Assembly: GCF_023805255.1 (NCBI RefSeq)
Contig: NZ_JAMSCK010000001.1
Span: 310,001 to 374,000 of the forward strand
Direction of reading: 5' to 3'
Source of the DNA: Gramella jeungdoensis
Lineage (GTDB): Bacteria > Bacteroidota > Bacteroidia > Flavobacteriales > Flavobacteriaceae
Length of the DNA stretch: 64,000 nucleotides
Part shown: piece after piece, positions 9,358 through 17,807 of the stretch
Numbering within the stretch: the first letter of the stretch is position 1
Layout of the letters: every line of letters starts with the position of its first letter
Position numbers and translations under genes: made by a program
The notes under the pieces: generated by a model
What the model was told of the DNA's origin: nothing
Database searches by the model: none
Seen by the model: the letters and a program-made list of their open reading frames with translations, nothing else

Positions 9358-11625
9358 ATGGCATACGATATTGATATGATTAAAAAGGTTTATAGCCATA
9401 TGGCCGATCGTGTGAACAAGGCACGTGAGGTTGTAGGGAAACCTTTGACACTTTCAGAAAAGATTCTTTATTCTCACTTATGGGATGGTGAAGCCAATGA
9501 AGCTTACACCAGAGGGAAGGATTATGTAGAATTTGCACCAGACAGGATTGCCTGCCAGGATGCGACCGCTCAAATGGCACTTCTGCAGTTCATGCAGGCC
9601 GGAAAGAAAAAGGTTGCAGTGCCAACTACGGTTCACTGTGATCACCTTATTCAGGCTAAAATGGGAGCTGCGATAGATCTTCAGGCTGCTAACAAGAGCA
9701 GTAGTGAGGTTTTCGATTTTCTGGAATCAGTATCAAACAAATACGGAATTGGTTTCTGGAAACCGGGTGCAGGTATTATTCACCAGGTAGTTCTTGAAAA
9801 CTATGCATTCCCTGGAGGAATGATGATCGGTACCGATTCGCATACGGTAAATGCCGGAGGTCTTGGTATGGTAGCTATTGGTGTTGGTGGAGCTGATGCC
9901 GTTGATGTAATGGCAGGAATGCCTTGGGAGCTTAAATTCCCTAAACTAATCGGAGTGAAGTTAACCGGAAAACTTTCAGGTTGGACTGCTCCTAAAGATG
10001 TTATCTTGAAAGTTGCAGGAATTCTTACCGTAAAAGGTGGTACCGGAGCAATTATTGAATATTTCGGAGAAGGTGCACGCTCAATGTCATGTACAGGTAA
10101 AGGAACTATATGTAACATGGGTGCTGAGGTTGGTGCAACTACTTCAACTTTCGGGTATGACGACTCTATGGAGCGTTACCTGAAAGCTACAAATCGTGAA
10201 GATGTTGCTGAAGCTGCCAATGCAGTTCGTGAGCATCTAACCGGTGATGATGAGGTTTATGCGAACCCGGAACAGTATTTTGATGAGGTTATCGAAATCA
10301 ATCTTTCTGAATTGAAGCCTCACCTGAACGGGCCATTTACTCCAGACCTTGCGACTCCGATTTCTGAAATGGGAGAGAAAGCGAAGGAGCACGACTGGCC
10401 GATCAATGTAGACTGGGGTCTAATTGGTTCCTGTACTAACTCTTCATACGAAGACCTAACCAGAGCAGCTTCTATTGCAAAACAGGCGGTAGAAAAAAAC
10501 GTAAAAGCGAAATCTGACTTCGGAATTAACCCGGGATCTGAGCAAATTAGATTTACTGCAGAGAGAGACGGATTGCTTCAGATCTTTGAAGATCTGGATG
10601 CAACTATCTTTACGAACGCCTGTGGGCCATGTATCGGTCAGTGGGATCGTTCAGATAGAAAAGGTGAAGAGAAGAACACTATCGTTCACTCTTTTAACCG
10701 TAACTTCTCTAAGCGAGCTGATGGTAACCCCAATACTCATGCCTTTGTAGGTTCTCCTGAGATGGTTGCAGCAATCGCAATTTCAGGTAGACTTGATTTC
10801 GATCCTACTCGTGACAAACTGATCAATGAGGATGGGGAAGAAGTGATGCTTGATGAGCCACAGGGAATTGAACTTCCAACAAAAGGATTCGCTGTTGAGG
10901 ACGCTGGTTATGTTGCTCCAAAAGAAGACGGAAGCAGTGTGGAAGTGAAGGTTGCTGAAGATAGTGAAAGGCTTCAATTACTTACTCCTTTTGAGCCATG
11001 GGATGGTAAAAACCTTACCGGAGCCAAGCTTCTTATCAAAGCATGGGGTAAATGTACTACCGACCATATTTCTATGGCAGGACCATGGTTGCGTTACAGA
11101 GGTCACCTTGATAATATTTCCAACAACTGTTTGATCGGTGCTGTGAACGCTTACAATAAGAAGACAAACTTCGTTAAGAACCAGCTTACGGGAGAGTATG
11201 ATGGTGTTCCTGCAGTACAGAGAGAATACAAGGATAAAGGTGTTCCAACAGTTGTAGTGGGAGATCATAACTATGGTGAAGGTTCTTCAAGAGAGCACGC
11301 CGCTATGGAGCCAAGACACCTTGGTGTTAAGGTTGTGCTGGTAAAATCTTTTGCACGTATCCACGAGACAAACCTTAAAAAACAGGGTATGCTTGCGCTT
11401 ACATTCGCAAATGAAAATGATTACGACCTGATCCAGGAAGACGATACTTTCAATTTCGTAGATCTTGAGAATTTCGCTCCTGATACTCCGTTGACGATCG
11501 AGATCGTTCATGCTGACGGTTCTAAGGATACCATTAAGGCGAACCATACTTACAATAACCCACAAATTGAGTGGTATAAGCATGGATCTGCGCTTAATCT
11601 TATCAAGAAGCAAAATGCGGCTTAA
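9358..11625 (+). CDS. acn: Aconitate hydratase (mitochondrial-type)
   Basis: Interconverts citrate and isocitrate in the TCA cycle using a [4Fe-4S] cluster. 755 residues, the length of mitochondrial-type aconitases rather than the ~890-residue AcnA. Cluster cysteines are visible in [11 protein letters not shown] and in ACGPCIGQW. Substrate-site motifs include [26 protein letters not shown] (swivel-domain serine/arginine) and SFARIHETN. Codon use is markedly biased (many GGT, CGT, ATC), consistent with high expression. Monocistronic, closed by a terminator. Confidence 0.97.
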   Translation: MAYDIDMIKKVYSHMADRVNKAREVVGKPLTLSEKILYSHLWDGEANEAYTRGKDYVEFAPDRIACQDATAQMALLQFMQAGKKKVAVPTTVHCDHLIQAKMGAAIDLQAANKSSSEVFDFLESVSNKYGIGFWKPGAGIIHQVVLENYAFPGGMMIGTDSHTVNAGGLGMVAIGVGGADAVDVMAGMPWELKFPKLIGVKLTGKLSGWTAPKDVILKVAGILTVKGGTGAIIEYFGEGARSMSCTGKGTICNMGAEVGATTSTFGYDDSMERYLKATNREDVAEAANAVREHLTGDDEVYANPEQYFDEVIEINLSELKPHLNGPFTPDLATPISEMGEKAKEHDWPINVDWGLIGSCTNSSYEDLTRAASIAKQAVEKNVKAKSDFGINPGSEQIRFTAERDGLLQIFEDLDATIFTNACGPCIGQWDRSDRKGEEKNTIVHSFNRNFSKRADGNPNTHAFVGSPEMVAAIAISGRLDFDPTRDKLINEDGEEVMLDEPQGIELPTKGFAVEDAGYVAPKEDGSSVEVKVAEDSERLQLLTPFEPWDGKNLTGAKLLIKAWGKCTTDHISMAGPWLRYRGHLDNISNNCLIGAVNAYNKKTNFVKNQLTGEYDGVPAVQREYKDKGVPTVVVGDHNYGEGSSREHAAMEPRHLGVKVVLVKSFARIHETNLKKQGMLALTFANENDYDLIQEDDTFNFVDLENFAPDTPLTIEIVHADGSKDTIKANHTYNNPQIEWYKHGSALNLIKKQNAA

Positions 11626-11650
11626 TCTTTAAGCTGAAGTTATAAAAAAG

Positions 11651-11676
11651 AAACTCCCTTTTCAGGGAGTTTTTTT
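11651..11676 (+). terminator. Terminator after aconitase
   Basis: AAACTCCCT / AGGGAGTTT stem with a TTTC loop followed by an uninterrupted T tract. Confidence 0.9.
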
Positions 11677-11682
11677 ATGTCT

Positions 11683-11690
11683 TAAATTTG
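11683..11690 (+). promoter_or_regulatory. Promoter -7 box of the TlpA-like gene
   Basis: TAAATTTG matches TAnnTTTG. It overlaps an in-frame TTG at 11688, which argues that translation starts at the ATG at 11712 instead. Confidence 0.6.
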
Positions 11691-11711
11691 CCAAAATTCA
11701 GCAGCAATCTC

Positions 11712-12272
11712 ATGAAGATTTTTAAGAATCAGTGGTCTAATATTATCATTATCGTCATCATCCTTGCGATGATCATTCCGCAGACGCGAAAACCTATCCA
11801 GATCTTTGTTAACAAAGTAATTTCTTTCGCCCCTTCGGTGAATGATGAGGAAGACCGGGTGAAGATCGCAGATTATAACTGGGTACTGGAAAATAATAGG
11901 GGGAAAAGGGTCGAATTCTCTCAATTCGAAAATGAAGTAGTAATTGTTAATTTCTGGGCTACCTGGTGCCCGCCATGTATTGCTGAAATGCCAAGTTTCC
12001 AGGAACTGTATGAAGATTATCAGGATAAGGTGAGCTTTTTGTTTGTCTCTGGCGAGCAGCATGAAACGATTGAGAATTATATGAAGCGAAAAAGGTTCAC
12101 ATTGCCTTCCTATAAAATGCTTACCAAAGCTCCGGAACCGATGGACGGCAGGACGCTCCCAACTACTTATGTGATTTCAAAAGATGGAAGTATAGTTGTG
12201 GACAAGGTAGGAGCAGCCGACTGGAACAGTGAGGGTTTCAGAGAAACCCTGGATGAACTTATCGCCGAATAG
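11712..12272 (+). CDS. TlpA/ResA-like membrane-anchored thioredoxin
   Basis: A thiol-disulfide oxidoreductase anchored by an N-terminal membrane segment (NIIIIVIILAMIIPQT) and facing the periplasm. 186 residues. The thioredoxin fold carries the active site FWATWCPPCIAEMPSF and the cis-proline region RTLPTTYVI. Typical partners are apocytochromes or other periplasmic cysteine proteins; none is encoded beside it. The start at 11712 was chosen because the upstream in-frame TTG lies within the promoter. Its 3' end is one base from the convergent crtY stop. Confidence 0.88.
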   Translation: MKIFKNQWSNIIIIVIILAMIIPQTRKPIQIFVNKVISFAPSVNDEEDRVKIADYNWVLENNRGKRVEFSQFENEVVIVNFWATWCPPCIAEMPSFQELYEDYQDKVSFLFVSGEQHETIENYMKRKRFTLPSYKMLTKAPEPMDGRTLPTTYVISKDGSIVVDKVGAADWNSEGFRETLDELIAE

Positions 12273-12273
12273 C

Positions 12274-13410
12274 TTATAATTTTCTAAAGAAAGACTTGAT
12301 AAATTCTGGATGATAAAGGGACAGCATGATCTTTATATTCTCTGAAAAGCTTGTTTCCTCATCCAAGAACCTGAAAATATCCTCTATAGAATTCTTCGTG
12401 TAGAATTTGGTAAAAAGGCTTTCCCCGAGATCATTTCTTCGGGATAGTACGTCAAGGAATATCGAATCGTAACGGGCAAAACTTTTATTAAACAATCCCT
12501 CGGAAGTAGCCAGCCCGCTTTTTATATTTTCGATGATCTGCTCAACCTTTCTTTCGGTACTTTTGAATGAATATCCTGATGATGGCTTAACCCATCCGCC
12601 AGCGGTACCGATCCTTGTTATATAAGCTGAATTATTTTCGTGGAATGGAAAATCGGTCATGGGAATGATCCCGGTTTCGGTTTCAGTAATTTTCCAGTCC
12701 TTAAGTTGGAGAATTTCCTTCAGGTATCTTTCAAGCATTTCATCATATACCTTTTCAGCAGTAAGAAAAGGAGTGAAAAAGGTAAATTCTATCAGGGCTT
12801 TTTTTGCAGTGAGTGGCAGTACGTAAGTGAAACTTGTTGAGTCTTTATATTTCAACCTGAAATCCATCATGGTAAATTTCCCGGGATCAAAGATATTTTC
12901 CTGGGTTTCTATCAGCCAGCCTTTAAAATGCTGATAAAGCACGGTGTGTTTAACCTCTTCTTTGTATTTATCGGTTAGCCGGCTGTCAAAAAAATGAGTG
13001 GCTGTATAATTTGCTTTTTTGCCTACTGCAGTCCGGGTTACCGGGTCGATCTTTTCGATCCTGTCCTGAATGAATATAAAATCTTCAGATTTTTCCAATT
13101 CCTTTTTTACATCTTCATAGAAATCTGAGGAGCGAATCATATTATAGGAATACTCACCCAGGTCAAGTGTTTGTTCGGTTTCTGAAGAAAAAAAAGCGGC
13201 TTTATTCCAGGATTTATGAATTAGATGATCCCATTTTCCGGGAGTGTTCTGCCAGAAGCACCAGGTCTTGTCATTCTCAATTTTTTTGGAAGGCTCGATT
13301 ATGGCAATTTTCTTTCCCTTGAAAAAAACGTCGTTATTGATGCGTGATGCGAGCTGGAGACCGGCCAGACCACCACCCACAATAACGTAGTAATAATCTG
13401 GCACTAACAT
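12274..13410 (-). CDS. crtY: Lycopene beta-cyclase
   Basis: Cyclises the ends of lycopene to give beta-carotene. 378 residues, a normal CrtY length. The N-terminal dinucleotide fold VIVGGGLAGLQLA, the segment KTWCFWQNTPGKWD and the internal FTYVLPLTAKKALIEFTFF are characteristic of bacterial CrtY. It is the last gene of the crt operon, 13 bases after crtZ, and faces the TlpA-like gene across a single base. Confidence 0.92.
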   Translation of the reverse strand: MLVPDYYYVIVGGGLAGLQLASRINNDVFFKGKKIAIIEPSKKIENDKTWCFWQNTPGKWDHLIHKSWNKAAFFSSETEQTLDLGEYSYNMIRSSDFYEDVKKELEKSEDFIFIQDRIEKIDPVTRTAVGKKANYTATHFFDSRLTDKYKEEVKHTVLYQHFKGWLIETQENIFDPGKFTMMDFRLKYKDSTSFTYVLPLTAKKALIEFTFFTPFLTAEKVYDEMLERYLKEILQLKDWKITETETGIIPMTDFPFHENNSAYITRIGTAGGWVKPSSGYSFKSTERKVEQIIENIKSGLATSEGLFNKSFARYDSIFLDVLSRRNDLGESLFTKFYTKNSIEDIFRFLDEETSFSENIKIMLSLYHPEFIKSFFRKL

Positions 13411-13423
13411 TTATTGGAGATTC

Positions 13424-13873
13424 TTATTTTCTGAAATATTTGAAAGGTACGAAAAGCATTCCGAAACACTCACCGTCCTCTTTGCCCAAATGTTTATGGT
13501 GGATCTTATGAGCCCTTCTTATGCCTTTGGCATAGCGGTTATTTGCATTTCTGAAAATCTTGAAACGCTGATGTATGAAAATATCGTGAACGGTGAAATA
13601 AGTTATTCCATATGCGAGTATTCCGAGCCCTATTGGCAGACCGATCCAGACATCATCATACCTCCAAAGAAGAAAGCAGCCTATGCTCACGAGAGCATAA
13701 AAAACAAAGAAAAGGTCATTCCTTTCCCACCAGCTGCTGTGGTCTTTCTTATGGTGATCCTTATGCAGCTTCCATAGGAAACCATGCATGATATATTTAT
13801 GAGTGAACCACGCCATTCCTTCCATTATAATAAAGGTTCCGAGAAAGACCGCTATCCAAAGTAAAACATTCAT
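13424..13873 (-). CDS. crtZ: Beta-carotene 3-hydroxylase
   Basis: A membrane di-iron hydroxylase converting beta-carotene to zeaxanthin. 149 residues, with four hydrophobic segments and the full histidine clusters of the fatty-acid-hydroxylase superfamily: HKYIMH, HKDHH, HDIFIHQR and RRAHKIHHKH. Twelve bases after crtB and thirteen before crtY, in one operon. With crtI, crtB and crtY it completes a zeaxanthin route; no crtW ketolase or other tailoring gene is present. Confidence 0.93.
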   Translation of the reverse strand: MNVLLWIAVFLGTFIIMEGMAWFTHKYIMHGFLWKLHKDHHKKDHSSWWERNDLFFVFYALVSIGCFLLWRYDDVWIGLPIGLGILAYGITYFTVHDIFIHQRFKIFRNANNRYAKGIRRAHKIHHKHLGKEDGECFGMLFVPFKYFRK

Positions 13874-13885
13874 AATTCCTGATCT

Positions 13886-14725
13886 TTATATAAGGTTCAG
13901 TCTATAAGAAATATAGGATTTTGCAAGCAGACCGGCCTTTTCATAATTTGGCACTCGTACCCTGCGTTTCCTTATTTCCAAAGATGGCACCTTTTTAAGT
14001 TTCTGTAATAATTTTTTATAATAAATATATGCAGTGTAAACTCCAAATTTTGCCTCTACCGGTAGTTGAGCGATCCCCTTCAGGCCTTTATGAAAATCAT
14101 CCTCGATCTCCCTGATGATCTCTTCCTTATTCATTTCATTCAGCTGAGAGAGGTCTACATTTGGAAAATAACTTCTGCTTAGATCTTCGTAATCGGCTTT
14201 CAGGTCTCGTAAAAAATTCACTTTTTGAAATGCCGATCCAAGACTCATGGCAGAGTTTTTCAGCTTTTCATATCTTTTTTTATCTCCTTTTACGAAAACC
14301 TTCAGGCACATCAATCCCACCACATCGGCGCTTCCGTAGATATACTGGCGATACTCTTCTATGTTAAGATATTCAGATTTATGCAGATCGAGGCGCATGC
14401 TGTCCATAAAAGCCTCATAGAGGTCTTTTTCAATCCCATACTTATGCACCGTTTCCTGAAATGAGTTCAGGATAGGGTTTAAAGATATTCTATCCTTTAT
14501 GGCTCTATGAAGCTCCTTTTCAAAATCATTGAAAAGTTCCTCCTTATTATAATCATGAAAGGAGTCTACGATCTCATCGGCAAACCTAACAAAACCATAG
14601 ATGTTATAGATGTCCTGCCTGATAGACGGCGCGAGCATCTTTGTGGCAAGCGAAAAGGATGTACTGTAGCGATTGGTCACCAATCGGCTGCAGGATCTGG
14701 AAACATCATCAAAAATAGCTTTCAT
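13886..14725 (-). CDS. crtB: Phytoene synthase
   Basis: Joins two geranylgeranyl diphosphates to phytoene, the first committed carotenoid step. 279 residues. The two aspartate-rich Mg-diphosphate sites are DEIVD at residues 50-54 and DLKAD at 174-178, within RDLKADYEDLSR. The start codon lies one base after the crtI stop, showing tight coupling. Squalene-type synthases share the fold, but operon context fixes the assignment. Confidence 0.93.
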   Translation of the reverse strand: MKAIFDDVSRSCSRLVTNRYSTSFSLATKMLAPSIRQDIYNIYGFVRFADEIVDSFHDYNKEELFNDFEKELHRAIKDRISLNPILNSFQETVHKYGIEKDLYEAFMDSMRLDLHKSEYLNIEEYRQYIYGSADVVGLMCLKVFVKGDKKRYEKLKNSAMSLGSAFQKVNFLRDLKADYEDLSRSYFPNVDLSQLNEMNKEEIIREIEDDFHKGLKGIAQLPVEAKFGVYTAYIYYKKLLQKLKKVPSLEIRKRRVRVPNYEKAGLLAKSYISYRLNLI

Positions 14726-14726
14726 A

Positions 14727-16193
14727 TCAATTTTTTACATTTTTTTCTATTAAGCCGGCGGCCAGTTTCCCGGAGATCAGGGAGGGTGGGACGCCTGGTC
14801 CGGGCACGGTTAACTGCCCGGTAAAGTATAGCTGGTCAACTTTTTTGCTCTTTATCTTTGGTCTTAAAAAAGCGGTTTGAAACAAGGTGTTGGCCATCCC
14901 GTAAGCATTTCCCTTATACGAATTGTAGGCCTCCTTAAAGTCATTTACGCAAAAAGACTCTTTAAAGATTATATTTTCTCTTACTTTCTGATCTGTCAGT
15001 TTTTCAAACCTGTCTAGAATGATCTGAAAATAATGTTCTCTTATCTCGGGAGTATCTTCAAGATTCGGGGCTAAAGGAATAAGGAATATTCCGGCCTCTT
15101 TTCCTTCAGGAGCGCAAGTATCATCGGTTTTGGAAGGGAAACTTGCATAGAACAAAGGATCTTCAGGCCATTCGGGCACATCATAGATATTTGTTGCATG
15201 TTCCTCAAAACTGCTATCAAAGAATAAAGTATGATGTGACACATTCTGCAATTTCTGGTCAAACCCTACATAGAAGAGCAAGGACGAGGGTGCAAAGGTC
15301 TTTTTATCCCAGTACTTTTCTGAATATTGTCTGGCTTCCTCGGGCAGTAATTGCTCTGAATGGTGATAGTCTGCCCCGCTTAGTACTACATCAGAATAAT
15401 ACTCTTTCCCGTTTACCAAGAGCCCCCTGGCTTTTCCTTTTTCGGTAATTATTTTTTCCACAGGGGAGTTGAGATGAAAGATCACGCCCAGTGATTCTGC
15501 CAGGTCTTTTATGGCTTCGATAACCTTGTACATTCCTCCTTTTGGATGCCAGGTCCCGAGACCAAAATCAGCATAGTTCATAAAATTGTAAAATGCAGGA
15601 GTGTCACTTGGTTTAGCACCTAGAAATAGAACTGGAAACTCAAGGATCTGCCTAAGTCTGGTGCTCCTGAATTCCTTTCTAACCTCTGAGCTGATATTGG
15701 TGAAAAATCGTCCAAGTCTTTTTGTGGTTGCCGGGGTTACAAGTTCCAGTGGAGAAACCCCAGGTCGGTAAACAAGATCTTTAATTGCGATATTGTAATT
15801 GTCCTGAGCCTTTGTAATAAATTTTTCAAGCTTTAGAGCACTTCCGGCTTCTTCCTTTTCAAAGTTTCTGTAGATCGCTTCGAGATTTCCGGGGATGGTT
15901 ACTTCCTGTCCTTTTCCAAAATAGACCTGGTAAGCCGGATCAAGTTTTTCAAGTGTATAATAATCTGAGGGTTTCCTGCCAAAATCTGCGAAGAACCTTT
16001 CAAATACGTCGGGCATCCAATACCAGGTAGGTCCAATGTCAAATGTGAAACCATTTTTATGGAGTTGGCGGGCCCTGCCACCCACACTGCTGTTTTTTTC
16101 AAAAACTTCTACATGGTGTCCTGCTTTTGCCAGATAGCAGCAGGCAGCCAGAGAGGAGAAGCCAGAACCGATTATATTTATGCTCTTAGACAT
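14727..16193 (-). CDS. crtI: Phytoene desaturase
   Basis: FAD-dependent desaturase turning phytoene into lycopene. 488 residues, typical CrtI. The N-terminal FAD fold INIIGSGFSSLAACCYLAKA with the conserved GGRARQ and FTFDIGPTWYWMP, and the C-terminal signature YFTGQLTVPGPGVPPSLISG, are both present. It follows the MerR-type regulator by 9 bases and precedes crtB by one, so all five genes are probably one transcript. Confidence 0.95.
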   Translation of the reverse strand: MSKSINIIGSGFSSLAACCYLAKAGHHVEVFEKNSSVGGRARQLHKNGFTFDIGPTWYWMPDVFERFFADFGRKPSDYYTLEKLDPAYQVYFGKGQEVTIPGNLEAIYRNFEKEEAGSALKLEKFITKAQDNYNIAIKDLVYRPGVSPLELVTPATTKRLGRFFTNISSEVRKEFRSTRLRQILEFPVLFLGAKPSDTPAFYNFMNYADFGLGTWHPKGGMYKVIEAIKDLAESLGVIFHLNSPVEKIITEKGKARGLLVNGKEYYSDVVLSGADYHHSEQLLPEEARQYSEKYWDKKTFAPSSLLFYVGFDQKLQNVSHHTLFFDSSFEEHATNIYDVPEWPEDPLFYASFPSKTDDTCAPEGKEAGIFLIPLAPNLEDTPEIREHYFQIILDRFEKLTDQKVRENIIFKESFCVNDFKEAYNSYKGNAYGMANTLFQTAFLRPKIKSKKVDQLYFTGQLTVPGPGVPPSLISGKLAAGLIEKNVKN

Positions 16194-16202
16194 TAAAACT
16201 AT

Positions 16203-17111
16203 TTAAAGTGTGTTTGTAAAATCGGCGATAGAAGAATAAACCTTTATGTTGTCTGAAAGATCTTCGGTTTCTATTTCTTTGGTACGTTGTCCAAATAATA
16301 GCAGCTCTCGCTGTTTCTCCTTGCATACCTGCTCCTGGAACTTATCTATAAACTCATGGATATTCGTGTTAGTTGGTGATACCGTGAGATAACTTATAAA
16401 GATAAGGTTGTTATGCTTGTCCAGGAGGTAATCTATGTTTTCAAGAGGAAGGCTGGGACCAAGGTAGATCGCATTTCTTCCGGCAGCTAAAAGCTCATAA
16501 TTTAGATAAAGTATTCCGAGATCATGAATTTCATTATCGGGAAGAAAAAGCACAAACATTTTGTTGTCTCCTTCGCCATTCAAATGGTTGGTAAACTTCA
16601 ACTCGGCAATATTCAGATATATTTTCTGTTTTATCAGTTCGGTTATATAATGCTCATGTATGGGTTTGATCGTATCAGTTTGCCATAGTAGGCCAATGTC
16701 ATTTAATAGTGGAAGAAACACATCATGAAAAACTTCTCTAAAGGTTTTGGTTTCTCTTAGTTTGTTATAGGTTCGCTGGAAAAGGCTTTCATCAAAATTC
16801 ATCATAGCCAGCTTAAAAGCGTTTTTTGAACGATTTTCTTCGCTTGCGGAAGCTGAGATACGCTGTACCAGGCTGGTAATCTCATCTTCTTTCATCTTGG
16901 AGATGCGCGAAATTTTGTATCCATGTGAATTGAGAAAAGCTATATTCAGAAGTTTTTGAAGGTTTTCACCATTATATGTGCGTATGTTAGTATCGGTCCT
17001 TTCAGGGCGCAGGATATCATAGCGCTTTTCCCAAATTCTGATTGTATGGGCTTTGATTCCACTTAAATGTTCAAGGTCTTTTATACTAAATGTTTGCTTG
17101 ATATGTTCCAT
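16203..17111 (-). CDS. MerR-type regulator with cobalamin-binding domain (CarH/LitR-like)
   Basis: 302 residues in the CarA/CarH architecture: MerR winged helix at about 1-75 (FSIKDLEHLSGIKAHTIRIW), a helical bundle at about 95-170, and a Rossmann B12-binding domain at about 185-300. The bundle has W143, then nine residues, then E153-H154, the W-x9-EH motif that cradles the upper adenosyl ligand in CarH. The B12 domain has E194-I-H196-D-L-G, with H196 in the place of the cobalt-ligating histidine. In characterised CarH proteins, adenosylcobalamin-bound tetramers repress crt genes in the dark and light releases them. As first gene of the operon it is probably autorepressed. Motifs are seen directly; light sensing is inference. 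Confidence 0.9.
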   Translation of the reverse strand: MEHIKQTFSIKDLEHLSGIKAHTIRIWEKRYDILRPERTDTNIRTYNGENLQKLLNIAFLNSHGYKISRISKMKEDEITSLVQRISASASEENRSKNAFKLAMMNFDESLFQRTYNKLRETKTFREVFHDVFLPLLNDIGLLWQTDTIKPIHEHYITELIKQKIYLNIAELKFTNHLNGEGDNKMFVLFLPDNEIHDLGILYLNYELLAAGRNAIYLGPSLPLENIDYLLDKHNNLIFISYLTVSPTNTNIHEFIDKFQEQVCKEKQRELLLFGQRTKEIETEDLSDNIKVYSSIADFTNTL

Positions 17112-17125
17112 AGTATTTGATAGAA

Positions 17126-17208
17126 GTTAAACAAATCTAAACATTAATGGAATATTATGACTATATGAAAATGTTAAATTGTTTAATTTGTGAGTTAAAA
17201 AATTAAAC
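17126..17208. promoter_or_regulatory. Candidate operator array of the crt operon
   Basis: Three related AT-rich elements built from GTTAAA/TTTAAC half-sites: GTTAAACAAATCTAAAC at 17126-17142, GTTAAATTGTTTAA at 17173-17186 and GTTAAAAAATTAAAC at 17194-17208. The first overlaps the minus-strand -7 box. The arrangement fits cooperative binding of a multimeric MerR-family repressor; no binding evidence is available. Confidence 0.5.
17132..17139 (-). promoter_or_regulatory. Promoter -7 box of the crt operon
   Basis: Minus strand reads TAGATTTG, a TAnnTTTG match 21 bases from the regulator's ATG, predicting a short leader. It is embedded in the first candidate operator, so a bound repressor would block it. 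Confidence 0.6.
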
Positions 17209-17224
17209 AAAATAAATTTTAGAC

Positions 17225-17247
17225 AAAAAAATAACCCATTACGGGTT
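17225..17247 (-). terminator. Terminator of the tRNA-Lys/Leu transcript
   Basis: On the minus strand AACCC-GTAAT-GGGTT is followed by A and seven T, 24 bases past tRNA-Leu. The stem is only five pairs, so this is a weak call. Confidence 0.5.
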
Positions 17248-17270
17248 TTCATAGAAGAATATTAAAAAAG

Positions 17271-17354
17271 TGCCCGAGGCGGGAGTCGAACCCGCACGCC
17301 CTAATGGACACATGGCCCTCAACCATGCCTGTCTACCAGTTCCAGCACCCGGGC
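17271..17354 (-). tRNA. tRNA-Leu (anticodon GAG)
   Basis: An 84-base class II tRNA. Acceptor GCCCGGG pairs with CTCGGGC, the anticodon stem CATGG/CCATG encloses TTGAGGG, giving GAG, there is a long variable arm, and the T loop has GGTTCGACTCC. No encoded CCA. It is the last of the minus-strand tRNA transcript. Confidence 0.95.
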
Positions 17355-17428
17355 GGAAGATTATTATTTCGGGCAAAAACCAGGTTGGTTTAACTGCTCG
17401 AATTTGTATCTGGGGTGATACAAAAAAG

Positions 17429-17501
17429 TGATCTGGCTGGGGCTCGAACCCAGGACCCTCTCCTTAAAAGGGAGATGCTCTACCAACTGAGCTACCAGAT
17501 C
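17429..17501 (-). tRNA. tRNA-Lys (anticodon TTT), copy 1
   Basis: 73 bases. Acceptor GATCTGG/CCAGATC, D-arm GCTCAGTTGGTAGAGC, anticodon loop CTTTTAA giving TTT, and T-arm CTGGGTTCGAGCCCCAG. Identical to the copy at 17608-17680. Confidence 0.95.
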
Positions 17502-17533
17502 TAAAACAAAATCAAATTATGAACTTTAAAAAT

Positions 17534-17593
17534 GATCTGGCTGGGGTTTCCATCGCTTCGATAGCTTAGCTTAGACTCTCGCCCAGTTAGATC
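17534..17593 (-). pseudogene. tRNA-Lys-like remnant
   Basis: Lies exactly between the two tRNA-Lys genes. On the minus strand its 3' end CCCCAGCCAGATCA is identical to the T-arm half and acceptor of tRNA-Lys, and its 5' end is GATCT, but the anticodon and D arms are replaced by unrelated sequence. The ends can still pair as GATCT..CTGGG with CCCAG..AGATC. It looks like a deleted and rearranged third tRNA-Lys copy. Confidence 0.55.
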
Positions 17594-17607
17594 AAAACTT
17601 CAATTTG

Positions 17608-17680
17608 TGATCTGGCTGGGGCTCGAACCCAGGACCCTCTCCTTAAAAGGGAGATGCTCTACCAACTGAGCTACCAGATC
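17608..17680 (-). tRNA. tRNA-Lys (anticodon TTT), copy 2
   Basis: 73 bases, identical to the copy at 17429-17501, and the first tRNA after the cluster promoter. Confidence 0.95.
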
Positions 17681-17716
17681 AATAAAAAAACATCCGTCGT
17701 TTTGCGAATGCGGGTG

Positions 17717-17746
17717 CAAATATACATTCATTAATTTATTTTTCAA
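17717..17746 (-). promoter_or_regulatory. Promoter of the tRNA-Lys/Lys/Leu cluster
   Basis: On the minus strand: TTG at 17746-17744, 19 bases, then TATATTTG at 17724-17717. This is a perfect flavobacterial -33/-7 pair with about 30 bases to the first tRNA. Confidence 0.8.
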
Positions 17747-17770
17747 GGCTAAATTGCTATAATTTTATCA

Positions 17771-17778
17771 TAGTTTTG
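17771..17778 (+). promoter_or_regulatory. Promoter -7 box of shikimate kinase
   Basis: TAGTTTTG matches TAnnTTTG, 30 bases before the ATG. It diverges from the tRNA promoter with the two -33 regions interleaved. Confidence 0.5.
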
Positions 17779-17807
17779 CCTTCGTCTCATTATTAGCATA
17801 TTAAAAC

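Noticed and set aside
15143-15448. 101-codon plus-strand frame inside crtI
   Set aside because: Antisense to a clear phytoene desaturase, with basic, low-complexity composition and no promoter.
17268-17700. CRISPR-like repetition around the tRNA-Lys genes
   Set aside because: The repeats are two tRNA-Lys genes and a remnant; spacers and repeat lengths do not fit an array and no cas genes exist in the window.
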